From Nostoc sp. PA-18-2419 (GTDB lineage Bacteria; Cyanobacteriota; Cyanobacteriia; Cyanobacteriales; Nostocaceae), in contig NZ_SZNH01000006.1 of assembly GCF_005869855.1 (NCBI RefSeq), positions 217,740 through 272,427 of the forward strand: 54,688 bases of DNA. Reading direction: 5' to 3'. Both the position numbers and the translations under genes were made by a program. The notes below the pieces were generated by a model, which worked only from the letters and a program-made list of their open reading frames with translations, ran no database searches and was not told the DNA's origin. Of the stretch, positions 19,983-27,894 are shown in pieces (position 1 is the stretch's first letter; each line of letters opens with the position of its first letter).

Positions 19983-20073
19983 TGACTTATTAAAAGTTTT
20001 TATCGCAAACTGTCTCAAAAGTCCAAGATATATTGCTATAACCAAAAAGAATAAATAAAAACTATTAAACAGC

Positions 20074-20970
20074 ATGGATGCAGATTTACGCTTGCTTCGT
20101 TACTTTGTTGCCGTGGCTGAAGAGTTGAACTTCACCCGTGCTGCTGAACGCCTATATATCTCACAACCAGCATTATCTAAGCAAATTCGCCAACTAGAGC
20201 GGGAATTGGGCATTGAATTACTGCGCCGTAATAGTCGAGAAGTGAAACTGACTGCTGCTGGTGAAGCACTCTTGCCTTTAGCCGAAGGACTAATCGAAGA
20301 TTGGCAGTTTACTTTATTAAAGCTGCGAGAAGTAGCAGCAAGGGAAACGCAGACATTGCGGGTTGGTTTTATTTGTCGGATTGGCAATGAATTAACAAAA
20401 TCTATCCTTTCACGGTTTCAAGCCCTACAACCAGGATGGAAGGTGGCGATTCGTTTCTTTGAGTTCTCAGATCCTACGGCTGGACTACTTTCTGACAATA
20501 CTGATGTTGCTTTATTATGGTTACCAGTTCCCAAACAAGAAAAATTATTCACTGAAATCTTATTGGTTGAGCCAAGATGGGTTGCTTTATCATCTGAGCA
20601 TCCACTGGCGCAGCGCGAAGTCTTGCAGATAGCTGATTTGGTTAATGAACCGTTTATTTCAGTACCCGCTGAAACAGGAATATGGCGAGATTACTGGTTA
20701 GCAAAAAATGAGCGTGACGGACATCCAATCGTTTTTGGCACGGAAGTAAATAATACTAATGAAGCAATGGAGGCGGTGATTAATAATCAAGGAATAGCAC
20801 TAGTTTCGGAAAGCAGCACACAAGTTTACATGTTGTCCGGACAAACTTTCCGCCGAGTTGAGGATGTCAGCCCCAGTGTGCTAGCTGTGGCGTGGCGACG
20901 AGATTCTTTAAACAGCGTTGTTCAAGACTTTGTGCAAGCTTGTCTTGATGTGAGTCAGCCAAGTAGCTGA
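20074..20970 (+). CDS. LysR-family transcriptional regulator
   Basis: 298 residues. The N-terminal winged helix-turn-helix is classic: LRYFVAVAEELNFTRAAERL, then SQPALSKQIRQLERELG and LLRRNSREVKLTAAGEALL (residues about 6-65). The remainder is a LysR substrate-binding domain (RVGFICRIGNELT to the end). It is transcribed away from the RND pump at a 262-base distance, the usual arrangement for a LysR protein that controls the divergent gene and itself. The ligand is unknown. Shortly after the stop come three copies of a GACTGGT-type heptamer (20975-20995). Confidence 0.93.
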   Translation: MDADLRLLRYFVAVAEELNFTRAAERLYISQPALSKQIRQLERELGIELLRRNSREVKLTAAGEALLPLAEGLIEDWQFTLLKLREVAARETQTLRVGFICRIGNELTKSILSRFQALQPGWKVAIRFFEFSDPTAGLLSDNTDVALLWLPVPKQEKLFTEILLVEPRWVALSSEHPLAQREVLQIADLVNEPFISVPAETGIWRDYWLAKNERDGHPIVFGTEVNNTNEAMEAVINNQGIALVSESSTQVYMLSGQTFRRVEDVSPSVLAVAWRRDSLNSVVQDFVQACLDVSQPSS

Positions 20971-21782
20971 ATGATGACTGGTGACTGGTGACTGATGGCT
21001 GTTGAGTGTGAGCAGGGGAATATTTTTATTTGTCAGTCCCAAAACAGAAGTCACTATAATGTGCAATAAATCACCTATGATATCTCCGTAGCAAGTGAAA
21101 CGACGCAATTATAACGTTTTTGAGACTGCTTCCCTACGATCGCAATCACGGTTATTTGAACGGACATGATATCACCAGCATTGGCTTGGGGCGCTGGTGA
21201 CTTTTGTGCTTGTCCTCTTCGATGACTTGCTTTTTTAATTTGTATGTGATAATTTCTGTTGTTATTAAACTACACTTATTCGACCGAGATAACGTAGTTT
21301 ATAAATTAATACTATAGCTCAATGGGCAATTAAGACGAGAGTGATGGAGTTTAATTTTAGACTTTCATTCTGATCTAGGTAACTAAGAATCAAGAATGGC
21401 AGGCACTTGTCACGCCTAACTGTAGTGAAATTACCAAACTTCAGAAGACGCTTGACTGGATGCAGGAGCAAAAAATTTTACCGCCAAGGGTAGAGGTTGC
21501 TACTGGAATTTATTCTACAGCTAAGTAGAAGTTGAGAAAGCAAGGTAAAAAAGAGCATAATTTTCTCGTTTTTAAAACTTATTCAAAGGAGAGTAGAGGA
21601 ATGATTTTAGCTGTAATTTCGGCAATTAATATCAATAAAGTTTTACAGCAGATTTCAACAAGCCTGAAGTACATTGTCTAGGTCTGGTAGCTAACTACAG
21701 AGCCTATTTTAATTCTGACTTCACCAATTCTAGTGTATTTGCCCTGACTGCTTACTAACTTTATCCTTAAGGAATTTAATAC
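20971..21782. other. 812-base gap holding an ORF relic and possible untranslated RNA upstream of the RRXRR gene
   Basis: No full gene is seen. A 49-codon open stretch on the plus strand at 21379-21528 has protein-like composition (contains QEWQALVTPNCSEITKLQKT and ILPPRVEVATGIYSTAK) and follows an in-frame stop; it looks like the 3' end of a decayed gene that I cannot identify. The 250 bases before 21783 are where IscB loci carry the omega RNA, but I could not recognise such a structure by eye. Confidence 0.35.
21172..21200 (+). terminator. Hairpin downstream of the LysR gene
   Basis: TCACCAGC at 21172-21179 pairs perfectly with GCTGGTGA at 21193-21200 around a 13-base loop, followed by CTTTTGTG. 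It is plausible as a terminator but lies 200 bases after the stop. Confidence 0.4.
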
Positions 21783-21986
21783 ATGACCAAAGTTCTGATT
21801 CTCGATGCCAATCAACAACCGTTATACCCAGTGCGTATCAGCCGTGCTAGGCTGCTATTATCACAAGGTAAAGCTGCCGTATTTCAGCGATATCCCTTTA
21901 CTATCATTCTCAAGGAGCCGTTTTCCCATTTAAAACTTGAGCAACTTGGGTTCAAAATTCACCCTGATGTCAAAAATAAAAAATAA
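21783..21986 (+). pseudogene. RRXRR protein, probable truncated IscB N-terminus
   Basis: 67 residues. The segment LDANQQPLYPVRISRARLLL continues into SQGKAAVFQRYPFTIILK, the RRXRR/PLMP domain that opens IscB proteins, the IS200/IS605-associated RNA-guided nucleases related to Cas9. In IscB this domain leads into the first RuvC motif, which reads roughly LKIDPGSKTTG. Here the matching place reads GFKIHPDVKNKK followed by a stop, so the frame ends just before the catalytic aspartate. No RuvC or HNH sequence follows in any frame that I can see. AAGGA upstream of the ATG could still allow expression as a small RNA-binding-type protein. Stand-alone RRXRR proteins do exist, so decay is an inference. 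Confidence 0.7.
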
Positions 21987-22123
21987 AAATATAGTACTAC
22001 GATCGCCAAAAGTAAAAAATTTCGTCATTAGGTTGGCACAATAAAACGAAAGTATTTAAATAAAGATTAAGTAAGCAACGACGTATATTGACGCCGACTT
22101 ACTTAAATTAATGAGGAATATAG

Positions 22124-22795
22124 ATGACGAACGATACTATTTTAGAACCATTACCAGAAGACCAATGGTTTGTTGAAAGCCCAGAACTGCGATCGCTTGT
22201 GGCAACAGTACGTAAAATTACGGAAGGTGCTACTGGTGTTAGTACACAAACTCTGGCTATATTAGAACCCTATTTTCAAGAGCTACTTACTCAACAGCAA
22301 TGGTTACCAGAAAAATTTGCCCAGGTCAATCCTGAAAGTCAAATGGGCGGTGGTATTGGTCAGTGGCTACTTTATCGCGCTCAAGACCGTTCTTTGTCAG
22401 TATTTAGCTTGGTGATTCCTCCAGGTTCAACCACTCCCGTCCACGACCATTTAGCTTGGGGATTGATTGGTTTATACAAAGGCAATCAACAAGAAACAGT
22501 TTATCAGCGTGTAGATAACGGTAATGCCGCAGGACATGCACAATTACAAGTAACACAAGTGCGCTCGCTTCAAAGGGGAGATATTTACCGCCTCCTACCT
22601 CCAGATGGTGATATCCATGCGGTCAAAACCACATCTGAGAGCGAATCTGTATCTATCCATCTTTTAGGCAATGATACTGGTTGCATCTGGCGTCACCAGT
22701 TTATTCCAGAATCTCACAGCGTCAAATCTTTTCGCTCTGGATATTCCAATGCTCCTTGCAAAGAGGAGGATAAAGAATATGCCCAACTACGATAG
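22124..22795 (+). CDS. Cysteine dioxygenase-like cupin
   Basis: 223 residues, a single cupin of the cysteine-dioxygenase superfamily. The metal ligands are visible in PPGSTTPVHDHLAWGLIG (His-x-His) with the third His probably in PDGDIHAVKTT; Gly-rich turns and HQFIP near the end fit the family. Members oxidise thiols such as cysteine or 3-mercaptopropionate to sulfinates using Fe(II), although many cyanobacterial copies are uncharacterised. GAGGA lies 7 bases before the ATG. The 3' end overlaps the next gene by 17 bases, so translation is probably coupled. With an aldolase and an SsuA-like protein downstream, a role in organosulfur use is likely. Confidence 0.82.
   Translation: MTNDTILEPLPEDQWFVESPELRSLVATVRKITEGATGVSTQTLAILEPYFQELLTQQQWLPEKFAQVNPESQMGGGIGQWLLYRAQDRSLSVFSLVIPPGSTTPVHDHLAWGLIGLYKGNQQETVYQRVDNGNAAGHAQLQVTQVRSLQRGDIYRLLPPDGDIHAVKTTSESESVSIHLLGNDTGCIWRHQFIPESHSVKSFRSGYSNAPCKEEDKEYAQLR
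22764..22770 (+). promoter_or_regulatory. Shine-Dalgarno of the class II aldolase gene, inside the cupin gene
   Basis: AGGAGGA is 8 bases before the ATG at 22779. It fixes the aldolase start there rather than at the much earlier in-frame ATG at 22671. Confidence 0.8.
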
Positions 22796-23537
22796 ACCGC
22801 AACCCCCTGTATTCGAGCAAGTTGAAGATGAACGTCTCCATCGCAAGCAACGCCTAGCCGCTGCTTTTCGCTTGTTTTGTCGCTTCGGCTTCTGTGAAGG
22901 CATTGCAGGTCATATTACAGTACGCGATCCGGAGTTTACAGATCATTTCTGGATCAATCCATTGGGCATATACTTCGGTCATATCCGAGTTTCTGACCTA
23001 ATCTTGGTTAATAAAGAAGGTGAGGTGGTCAAAGGCGATGCTCAGGTCAATCAAGCTGCCTTCGTTATTCATTCTCAGATTCATGAGGCTCGACCTGATG
23101 TGATTGCAGCTGCACACGCTCATTCAATTTATGGCAAAGCTTGGTCGAGTTTGGGTCGTCTGCTTGACCCCTTAACTCAAGATTCTTGTGCCTTTTATGA
23201 AGACCATGCTTTGTTTGAAGATGATACAGGAGTATTAGATACCGAGCAAGGCAAGCGACTTGCACAAGCTTTAAGGGAAAACAAAGCTATCATCCTGCGT
23301 AACCACGGCATTTTAACTGTGGGACATACGGTAGATGAAGCCGCTTTTTGGTACATTAGTCTTGAGCGATCGTGCCAAGCACAATTGTTGGCAGAAGCCG
23401 CAGGTAGACCCAGTATTATTCAACACGAAACAGCCCGTTTAACACACACTCAAGTGGGAGCGCCTACAAGTGGGTGGTTTAGCTTCCAGCCACTTTACGA
23501 AAGGATTGTGCGGGAAGAACCTGATTTGCTCGATTAA
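22779..23537 (+). CDS. Class II aldolase/adducin family protein
   Basis: 252 residues. Family landmarks: GFCEGIAGHITVRDPE near the N-terminus, the zinc-binding HAHSIYGKAWSSLG, and ILRNHGILTVGHTVDEAAF with the third His ligand. Members are zinc-dependent aldolases, epimerases or decarboxylases acting on small sugar phosphates and hydroxy acids; adducin-like members may be non-enzymatic. The metal histidines are kept here. The gene overlaps the cupin gene and shares its orientation with SsuA-like, nitroreductase and SDR genes, which suggests cleavage of a short sulfur-containing or sulfonated carbon compound. That substrate is an inference. Confidence 0.88.
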   Translation: MPNYDRPQPPVFEQVEDERLHRKQRLAAAFRLFCRFGFCEGIAGHITVRDPEFTDHFWINPLGIYFGHIRVSDLILVNKEGEVVKGDAQVNQAAFVIHSQIHEARPDVIAAAHAHSIYGKAWSSLGRLLDPLTQDSCAFYEDHALFEDDTGVLDTEQGKRLAQALRENKAIILRNHGILTVGHTVDEAAFWYISLERSCQAQLLAEAAGRPSIIQHETARLTHTQVGAPTSGWFSFQPLYERIVREEPDLLD

Positions 23538-23552
23538 GATTGTATTTTTCGA

Positions 23553-23696
23553 GTTGTGTTGTAAAAACGAGTAGGGAGTTGAAAAAGGAGACATTATTAC
23601 TCAAATGAAATTTGTTGCTCAAATATTCAGTATTACTGCCTAATTCGTTCTGATTTATCTAGAATTTTTCTCTTCAACAAGTTTTTGCAACACAAC
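23553..23696. repeat. 144-bp element with 16-bp terminal inverted repeats (MITE-like)
   Basis: GTTGTGTTGTAAAAAC at 23553-23568 is repeated inverted at 23681-23696 with one mismatch. Further complementarity continues inward (GAGTTGAAAAAGGAGA against TCTCTTCAAC). It sits in the gap between the aldolase and SsuA-like genes (23538-23906) and holds no ORF. Its size and structure fit a small non-autonomous element, or a large hairpin splitting the transcript. No clear target-site duplication was seen. Confidence 0.5.
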
Positions 23697-23906
23697 CTTA
23701 AACGGTCTGTTCTATAAAAGTGATAATTGATTAACTTTTTTAAGTGTGGGCAAAACCACCCAGGTACAGCAGTTATTACGAGTTTTTAAACAGTCAAAAA
23801 TATTTTTTACTTACGTAGAAGGAGGCTATATAGAAAGAGTTATTTATGTATACTACGGTATACATATAGGTTTATAGTATTTGTATAGATCGGAGAAATC
23901 ATTTTG

Positions 23907-25025
23907 ATGATTAGTTTAATTTTTCGCCTCTTGATTAGAAAGTGGATATCATCGATCCAGTTGAGAAATATCTTATTTAAGAACCAACAGAAATTATTCT
24001 CTTGCTCAGTACCAATTGCGGGAGCTTTTGTTACAGGGCTATGTTTGAGTTTGCTGTTTACCGCCTGCTCATCAACACCAACAGTTACTCCTACTACCAG
24101 TGCTACCTCTGCATCTGTAACTAATTCTACTAACAATAAAGCAACAGTAGTAAAATTTGGTTATCAAAAATCAACGATTTTACTCAGAACCAAGGGTGTT
24201 TTAGAAAAGCGTTTAGCACCAGAAGGTATAACTGTACAGTGGACTGAATTTCAAGCAGGACCCCAACTTTTAGAAGCGATGAATGTGGGTAGTATTGATA
24301 TCGGCCCTGTAGGAGAATCACCACCAATATTTGCTCAAGCAGCAGGAGCATCACTGATTTATGTTGTTGGTACTGCTGCTACTCCAGCCAGTTCAGCAAT
24401 TCTTGTTCCGGAGAATTCATCAATTCAAAAACTTACTGACCTTAAAGGTAAAAAGGTTGCCTTTCAAAAAGGCTCTAGCGCTCACTTATTGTTAGTCCAA
24501 GCATTAGAAAAAGCAGGATTGAAATATACAGACATTGAACCTAAGTATTTGGCACCAGCCGATGCTCGTGCTGCATTTGTTAAGGGTAGTGTAGATGCCT
24601 GGGTGATTTGGGACCCCTTCTATGCAGCAGCTCAAGAGGCAACTAAAGCGAGAGTTTTGATTGATGGTACAGGAATTAATAAACAGGGAGGATATTATTT
24701 AATGAGCCGCAAATTTGTCACGGAAAATTCCCAAACTGTAAAAGTAATACTAGAGGAAATTCAAAATTTAGAAGAATGGTCTAAACAAAATAGAGAAGAA
24801 GTAGCAAAAACTCTAGCACCTGCGTTAGGAATTGACCTAGAAACGATGAGAAAAGCAACTAACAGGCGGACTTTTGGTCTTGTAGCAATTGATGACAATC
24901 TGATAAATTTACAGCAAGGTGTTGCAGATACCTATTATAAATTGAAGTTAATTCCCAAACAGGTGAATGTCAAAGATGCTGTATTGACAAAAGAACAATA
25001 TACTGCGTTATCACCCAAAACTTAG
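23907..25025 (+). CDS. Sulfonate ABC transporter substrate-binding lipoprotein (SsuA-like)
   Basis: About 372 residues. A long basic N-terminus precedes a hydrophobic stretch ending in the lipobox-like LFTAC (Cys near residue 55), then a Thr/Ser linker and the mature domain. The mature part has the SsuA/TauA pattern: VVKFGYQKSTILLRTKGVLE, GSIDIGPVGESPP, LKGKKVAFQKGSSAH, and VDAWVIWDPFYAAA. It should bind an alkanesulfonate or similar oxyanion at the outer face of the inner membrane. No permease or ATPase gene (SsuC, SsuB) lies nearby, so it must use a transporter encoded elsewhere. I chose the ATG at 23907 (GGAG upstream) over the TTG before it. Confidence 0.88.
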   Translation: MISLIFRLLIRKWISSIQLRNILFKNQQKLFSCSVPIAGAFVTGLCLSLLFTACSSTPTVTPTTSATSASVTNSTNNKATVVKFGYQKSTILLRTKGVLEKRLAPEGITVQWTEFQAGPQLLEAMNVGSIDIGPVGESPPIFAQAAGASLIYVVGTAATPASSAILVPENSSIQKLTDLKGKKVAFQKGSSAHLLLVQALEKAGLKYTDIEPKYLAPADARAAFVKGSVDAWVIWDPFYAAAQEATKARVLIDGTGINKQGGYYLMSRKFVTENSQTVKVILEEIQNLEEWSKQNREEVAKTLAPALGIDLETMRKATNRRTFGLVAIDDNLINLQQGVADTYYKLKLIPKQVNVKDAVLTKEQYTALSPKT

Positions 25026-25159
25026 TTTAGAATTAGGAATAAAATTCCAGAATTCAGAAGTTAAAATAATATAAAAATTTAACTCCTAAATTCCCTTTTT
25101 TCGTGGTGAATCATGCCAAACCCACAATTATAAATTTTCAACACCAGTTGCTTGATTTC

Positions 25160-25233
25160 AGGAGCCACTCCGCCCTTGGTGGTTCTAAGAGTTGTAGGAA
25201 GTGGCGTGAAATCCCAAAACCGCACTGGCTCCT
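25160..25233. repeat. Degenerate palindromic element with GGAGCCA ends
   Basis: AGGAGCCA at 25160-25167 pairs with TGGCTCCT at 25226-25233, and a smaller hairpin CCGCC-CTT-GGTGG lies inside. It resembles, from memory, a GGAGCCAGTGCG-type short palindrome dispersed in heterocystous cyanobacterial genomes. It would lie in the leader of the nitroreductase gene. Confidence 0.45.
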
Positions 25234-25298
25234 CCTGAGTACTGAATTCTGACTAAAAAAAACTGACAATTTTGAAATTTGGAATCGGAGAATTAATT

Positions 25299-26120
25299 AT
25301 GACTAATCCTATAGAATTACTGCGATCGCGTTACGGTGAAATTCCCTTCAATCTGGAAATTGCCTGGAATGATTCTCTGACATCACTATTATCTCACCGT
25401 TCGATTCGTGCTTATCTATCCGACCCTTTACCAGCAGGAACCCTGGAGTTGCTAATTGCAGCTGCTCAATCTGCATCTACTTCCTCGAATTTGCAAACTT
25501 GGAGTGTGGTAGCAGTCGAAAATCAACAACGCAAAGATGAGTTATCCAAGCTAGCAGGGGATCAAGCACACATTCGACAAGCACCTTTATTCTTAGTGTG
25601 GTTAGCAGATTTAGCGCGTCTAACTCATGTTGCTGACAGTTGCGGCATATCTCATGATGGTTTGGAATATTTGGAAATGTTTGTCATGTCAACAGTTGAT
25701 GCTACATTGGCGGCGCAAAATGCCACAGTAGCAGCTGAGTCCCTCGGTTTGGGAACAGTATATATCGGTGGAATCCGCAATCGTCCCCAAGAAGTAGCAC
25801 AGATATTGAATTTGCCTGACTCTGTTTATGCTGTATTTGGGTTGTGTGTAGGTTATCCAAATCCAGAAGTGGCTGCTGCAATTAAACCACGGTTACCACA
25901 ATCAGCTGTGCTACACCGGGAAACTTATAAATTAACAGAACAAGACGAAGCGATCGCTCACTACAACGACATCATCAAAGAGTTCTATATTGAACAAAAG
26001 ATGAATATTGCTGGCGATTGGTCAGAACACTCAGCCGGACGCGTCGCAACTGTCGAGTCGCTCAGAGGACGCGATCGCTTGCGAGAAGTTCTAAATAACT
26101 TAGGCTTCAAGTTACTATAA
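25299..26120 (+). CDS. Nitroreductase-family NADPH-dependent flavin oxidoreductase
   Basis: 273 residues from the ATG at 25299 (GGAG 8 bases upstream); an earlier TTG at 25272 has no ribosome site. The FMN-binding start SHRSIRAYLSDPLPAGTLEL and the second motif AAQSASTSSNLQTWSVVAV, plus LGLGTVYIGGIRN and VFGLCVGYPN, place it with NfsA/Frp-type NADPH oxidoreductases. It would reduce flavin, quinone or nitro compounds; in an organosulfur context it could supply reduced flavin to a monooxygenase, although no monooxygenase gene is visible here. It shares its strand with the SsuA-like gene upstream and the SDR gene 65 bases downstream. Confidence 0.87.
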   Translation: MTNPIELLRSRYGEIPFNLEIAWNDSLTSLLSHRSIRAYLSDPLPAGTLELLIAAAQSASTSSNLQTWSVVAVENQQRKDELSKLAGDQAHIRQAPLFLVWLADLARLTHVADSCGISHDGLEYLEMFVMSTVDATLAAQNATVAAESLGLGTVYIGGIRNRPQEVAQILNLPDSVYAVFGLCVGYPNPEVAAAIKPRLPQSAVLHRETYKLTEQDEAIAHYNDIIKEFYIEQKMNIAGDWSEHSAGRVATVESLRGRDRLREVLNNLGFKLL

Positions 26121-26185
26121 GCAGGAATCAGAAATGAAAATTCTGACTCCTGAATTCTGTTCAATAAACAAAAAATATCAAAATT

Positions 26186-26974
26186 ATGGATTTGCAACTC
26201 CGTGGCAAAGTCGCCTTAGTAATAGCTGCTAGTAAAGGTTTAGGCAAAGCTACAGCAAGGCAATTTGCCCGTGAGGGTGCAAAGGTTGCCATTTGCGCCC
26301 GCAGTGAGTTAATTGACAAAACTGCTGCTGAGATTGCGAACGAAACAGATACACAAGTGCTATCTCTGCGTGCAGATGTTACCAACCAAGCAGATATTGA
26401 ACGGGTAATTAATACCACAGTAGAGAAATTTGGCGGGTTGGATATCCTCGTTACTAACGCCGGAGGGCCACCAGCTGGCACTTTTGATGATATCGATTTA
26501 GCAACTTGGGAAACTTCGCTCAATTTAACTTTGCTGAGTGCAGTCCGCTTGGTAAAATACGCTTTACCTCACTTACGCCAGTCAACAGCAGCAGCAATTC
26601 TAACCATCACTTCCACCTCAACCAAACAACCAGTTCAAAATCTTGTATTATCTAATTCTCTTCGCTTAGCTGTGATTGGTTTAACTAAAACTCTCAGCCA
26701 AGAACTGGGTAACGATAAAATTCGCGTCAACAGCATTTTACCAGGTTGGACATATACAGAACGAGTTGAAGAATTAATTAATGCCCAGATTACTAAAACT
26801 GGTGAAACAAAACAAGCAGAAATTACCAAAATCAATGCAAAAGTTCCTTTAGGCCGCATGGGGACACCAGAAGAGTTTGCCAATGTTGCAGTATTTTTGA
26901 GTTCACCAGCAGCCTCATTTGTAAATGGAGTTATGCTGCAAGTAGATGGCGGAATTATTCAAGGAACATTTTAA
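26186..26974 (+). CDS. SDR-family oxidoreductase with atypical active site
   Basis: 262 residues. The Rossmann start is normal apart from GKVALVIAASKGLGKATA in place of TGxxxGxG; DILVTNAGG and the C-terminal LPGWTYTERVEEL and VNGVMLQVDGG fit classical SDRs. The Ser of the catalytic triad may be in ILTITSTSTK, but at the Tyr-x-x-x-Lys position the sequence reads LSNSLRLAVIGLTK, so Tyr and Lys appear replaced by Ser and Arg. A subgroup of 3-oxoacyl reductase-like SDRs has this LSNxLR pattern, and its reaction is unclear. The gene is last in the plus-strand cluster, and its 3' end overlaps the convergent GNAT gene by 60 bases. Confidence 0.87.
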   Translation: MDLQLRGKVALVIAASKGLGKATARQFAREGAKVAICARSELIDKTAAEIANETDTQVLSLRADVTNQADIERVINTTVEKFGGLDILVTNAGGPPAGTFDDIDLATWETSLNLTLLSAVRLVKYALPHLRQSTAAAILTITSTSTKQPVQNLVLSNSLRLAVIGLTKTLSQELGNDKIRVNSILPGWTYTERVEELINAQITKTGETKQAEITKINAKVPLGRMGTPEEFANVAVFLSSPAASFVNGVMLQVDGGIIQGTF

Positions 26975-27460
26975 GGTGTTGTCAAAATATTGAATCGTTC
27001 CTTGGCGATGGGAATCATTAATCGCAATTTCTCTAAATTTTCCTGTTGTGTACTCTGCAATCACACTGCGCCAAAATTTTTGAGCGACTGTATTTGTGTT
27101 AATTTGATAAATCTCCCACTTACCACAAAATCGGTCGAAGACTTGATAAGCAACCAACTTACCAATTCCTTGTTGCCTGTATTTTCGTAAAATAAAAAAC
27201 TCTGCCATAGAATATTGACTGTCTGGAATATATGTGAACTGATTCACTAAAACAAATCCAGCAAGTTTTCCACCTACTCGCACAATGAACGGATAGCGAT
27301 CGCCTTCGATCCAGTAATAGTCTAAATATGGGTATCCAAAATAACCATGTTCGTTGAGATCTTGATTTTCAAATTCTGAAAAGTCATACTGATAAAGCTC
27401 CATCATCTGTTGGATGAGTGGTTTGTCATCAATGGAAGCAGATAGCACCTTTATATACAT
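26915..27460 (-). CDS. GNAT-family N-acetyltransferase
   Basis: 181 residues from the ATG at 27460; the upstream TTG at 27466 adds two. The acetyl-CoA motif is in FFILRKYRQQGIGKLVAYQV. The first half (PLIQQMMELYQYDFSEFE, GYFGYPYLDYYWIEGDRYPF) is typical of a cyanobacterial and firmicute group of predicted acetyltransferases. The substrate is unknown. The final 20 residues (after IQYFDNTLK) are read from DNA that also encodes the C-terminus of the SDR on the other strand, and may be a recent extension through loss of a stop. Confidence 0.83.
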   Translation of the reverse strand: MYIKVLSASIDDKPLIQQMMELYQYDFSEFENQDLNEHGYFGYPYLDYYWIEGDRYPFIVRVGGKLAGFVLVNQFTYIPDSQYSMAEFFILRKYRQQGIGKLVAYQVFDRFCGKWEIYQINTNTVAQKFWRSVIAEYTTGKFREIAINDSHRQGTIQYFDNTLKCSLNNSAIYLQHNSIYK

Positions 27461-27894
27461 AATCAATCAAGCAAAAACAATATTTCTTAATCTGATTCAA
27501 AACTAGTCACCGAAGCGTTTCAGACTTTAGTTGGTGTCAGCTGTAGCGATTGGTTTGCAATTGGACACGATATCAAAGCCTCTATCTGCAATAATAGTGA
27601 TAGTACTTCAAGAAACAATAGACCTCTTGCTATAACCTGAAAACAACATTTTCTCTGATGTTTTGGCTTATCTTGACATAAATCCCAAACTGTGCATTTA
27701 TTTATATTTTACTCAATTAAAAACAGCAATATCGCAATAACTCAAATATTCTTAATAGTAATTGCTTGACTTAAATAAAGTTTAATTATAAATTTTTGAA
27801 TGGTGAAATATCTAATATCTTGTATTTTTGATTAAGCCTGTGTATATTAAGTTGCACTGAGAAAGAGAATAGCATAAATTTAGAGAAAATCTAC
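27461..27894. other. Divergent intergenic region before DAHP synthase
   Basis: About 430 bases, AT-rich. A weak sigma70-like promoter is possible: TTGACT at 27766-27771 and TATAAA at 27787-27792 with a short 15-base spacer. No gene or RNA was recognised. Confidence 0.3.

Noticed and set aside
25160-25240. Possible riboswitch upstream of the nitroreductase
   Set aside because: No cobalamin box, TPP or SAM motif found; it fits a dispersed palindromic repeat better.
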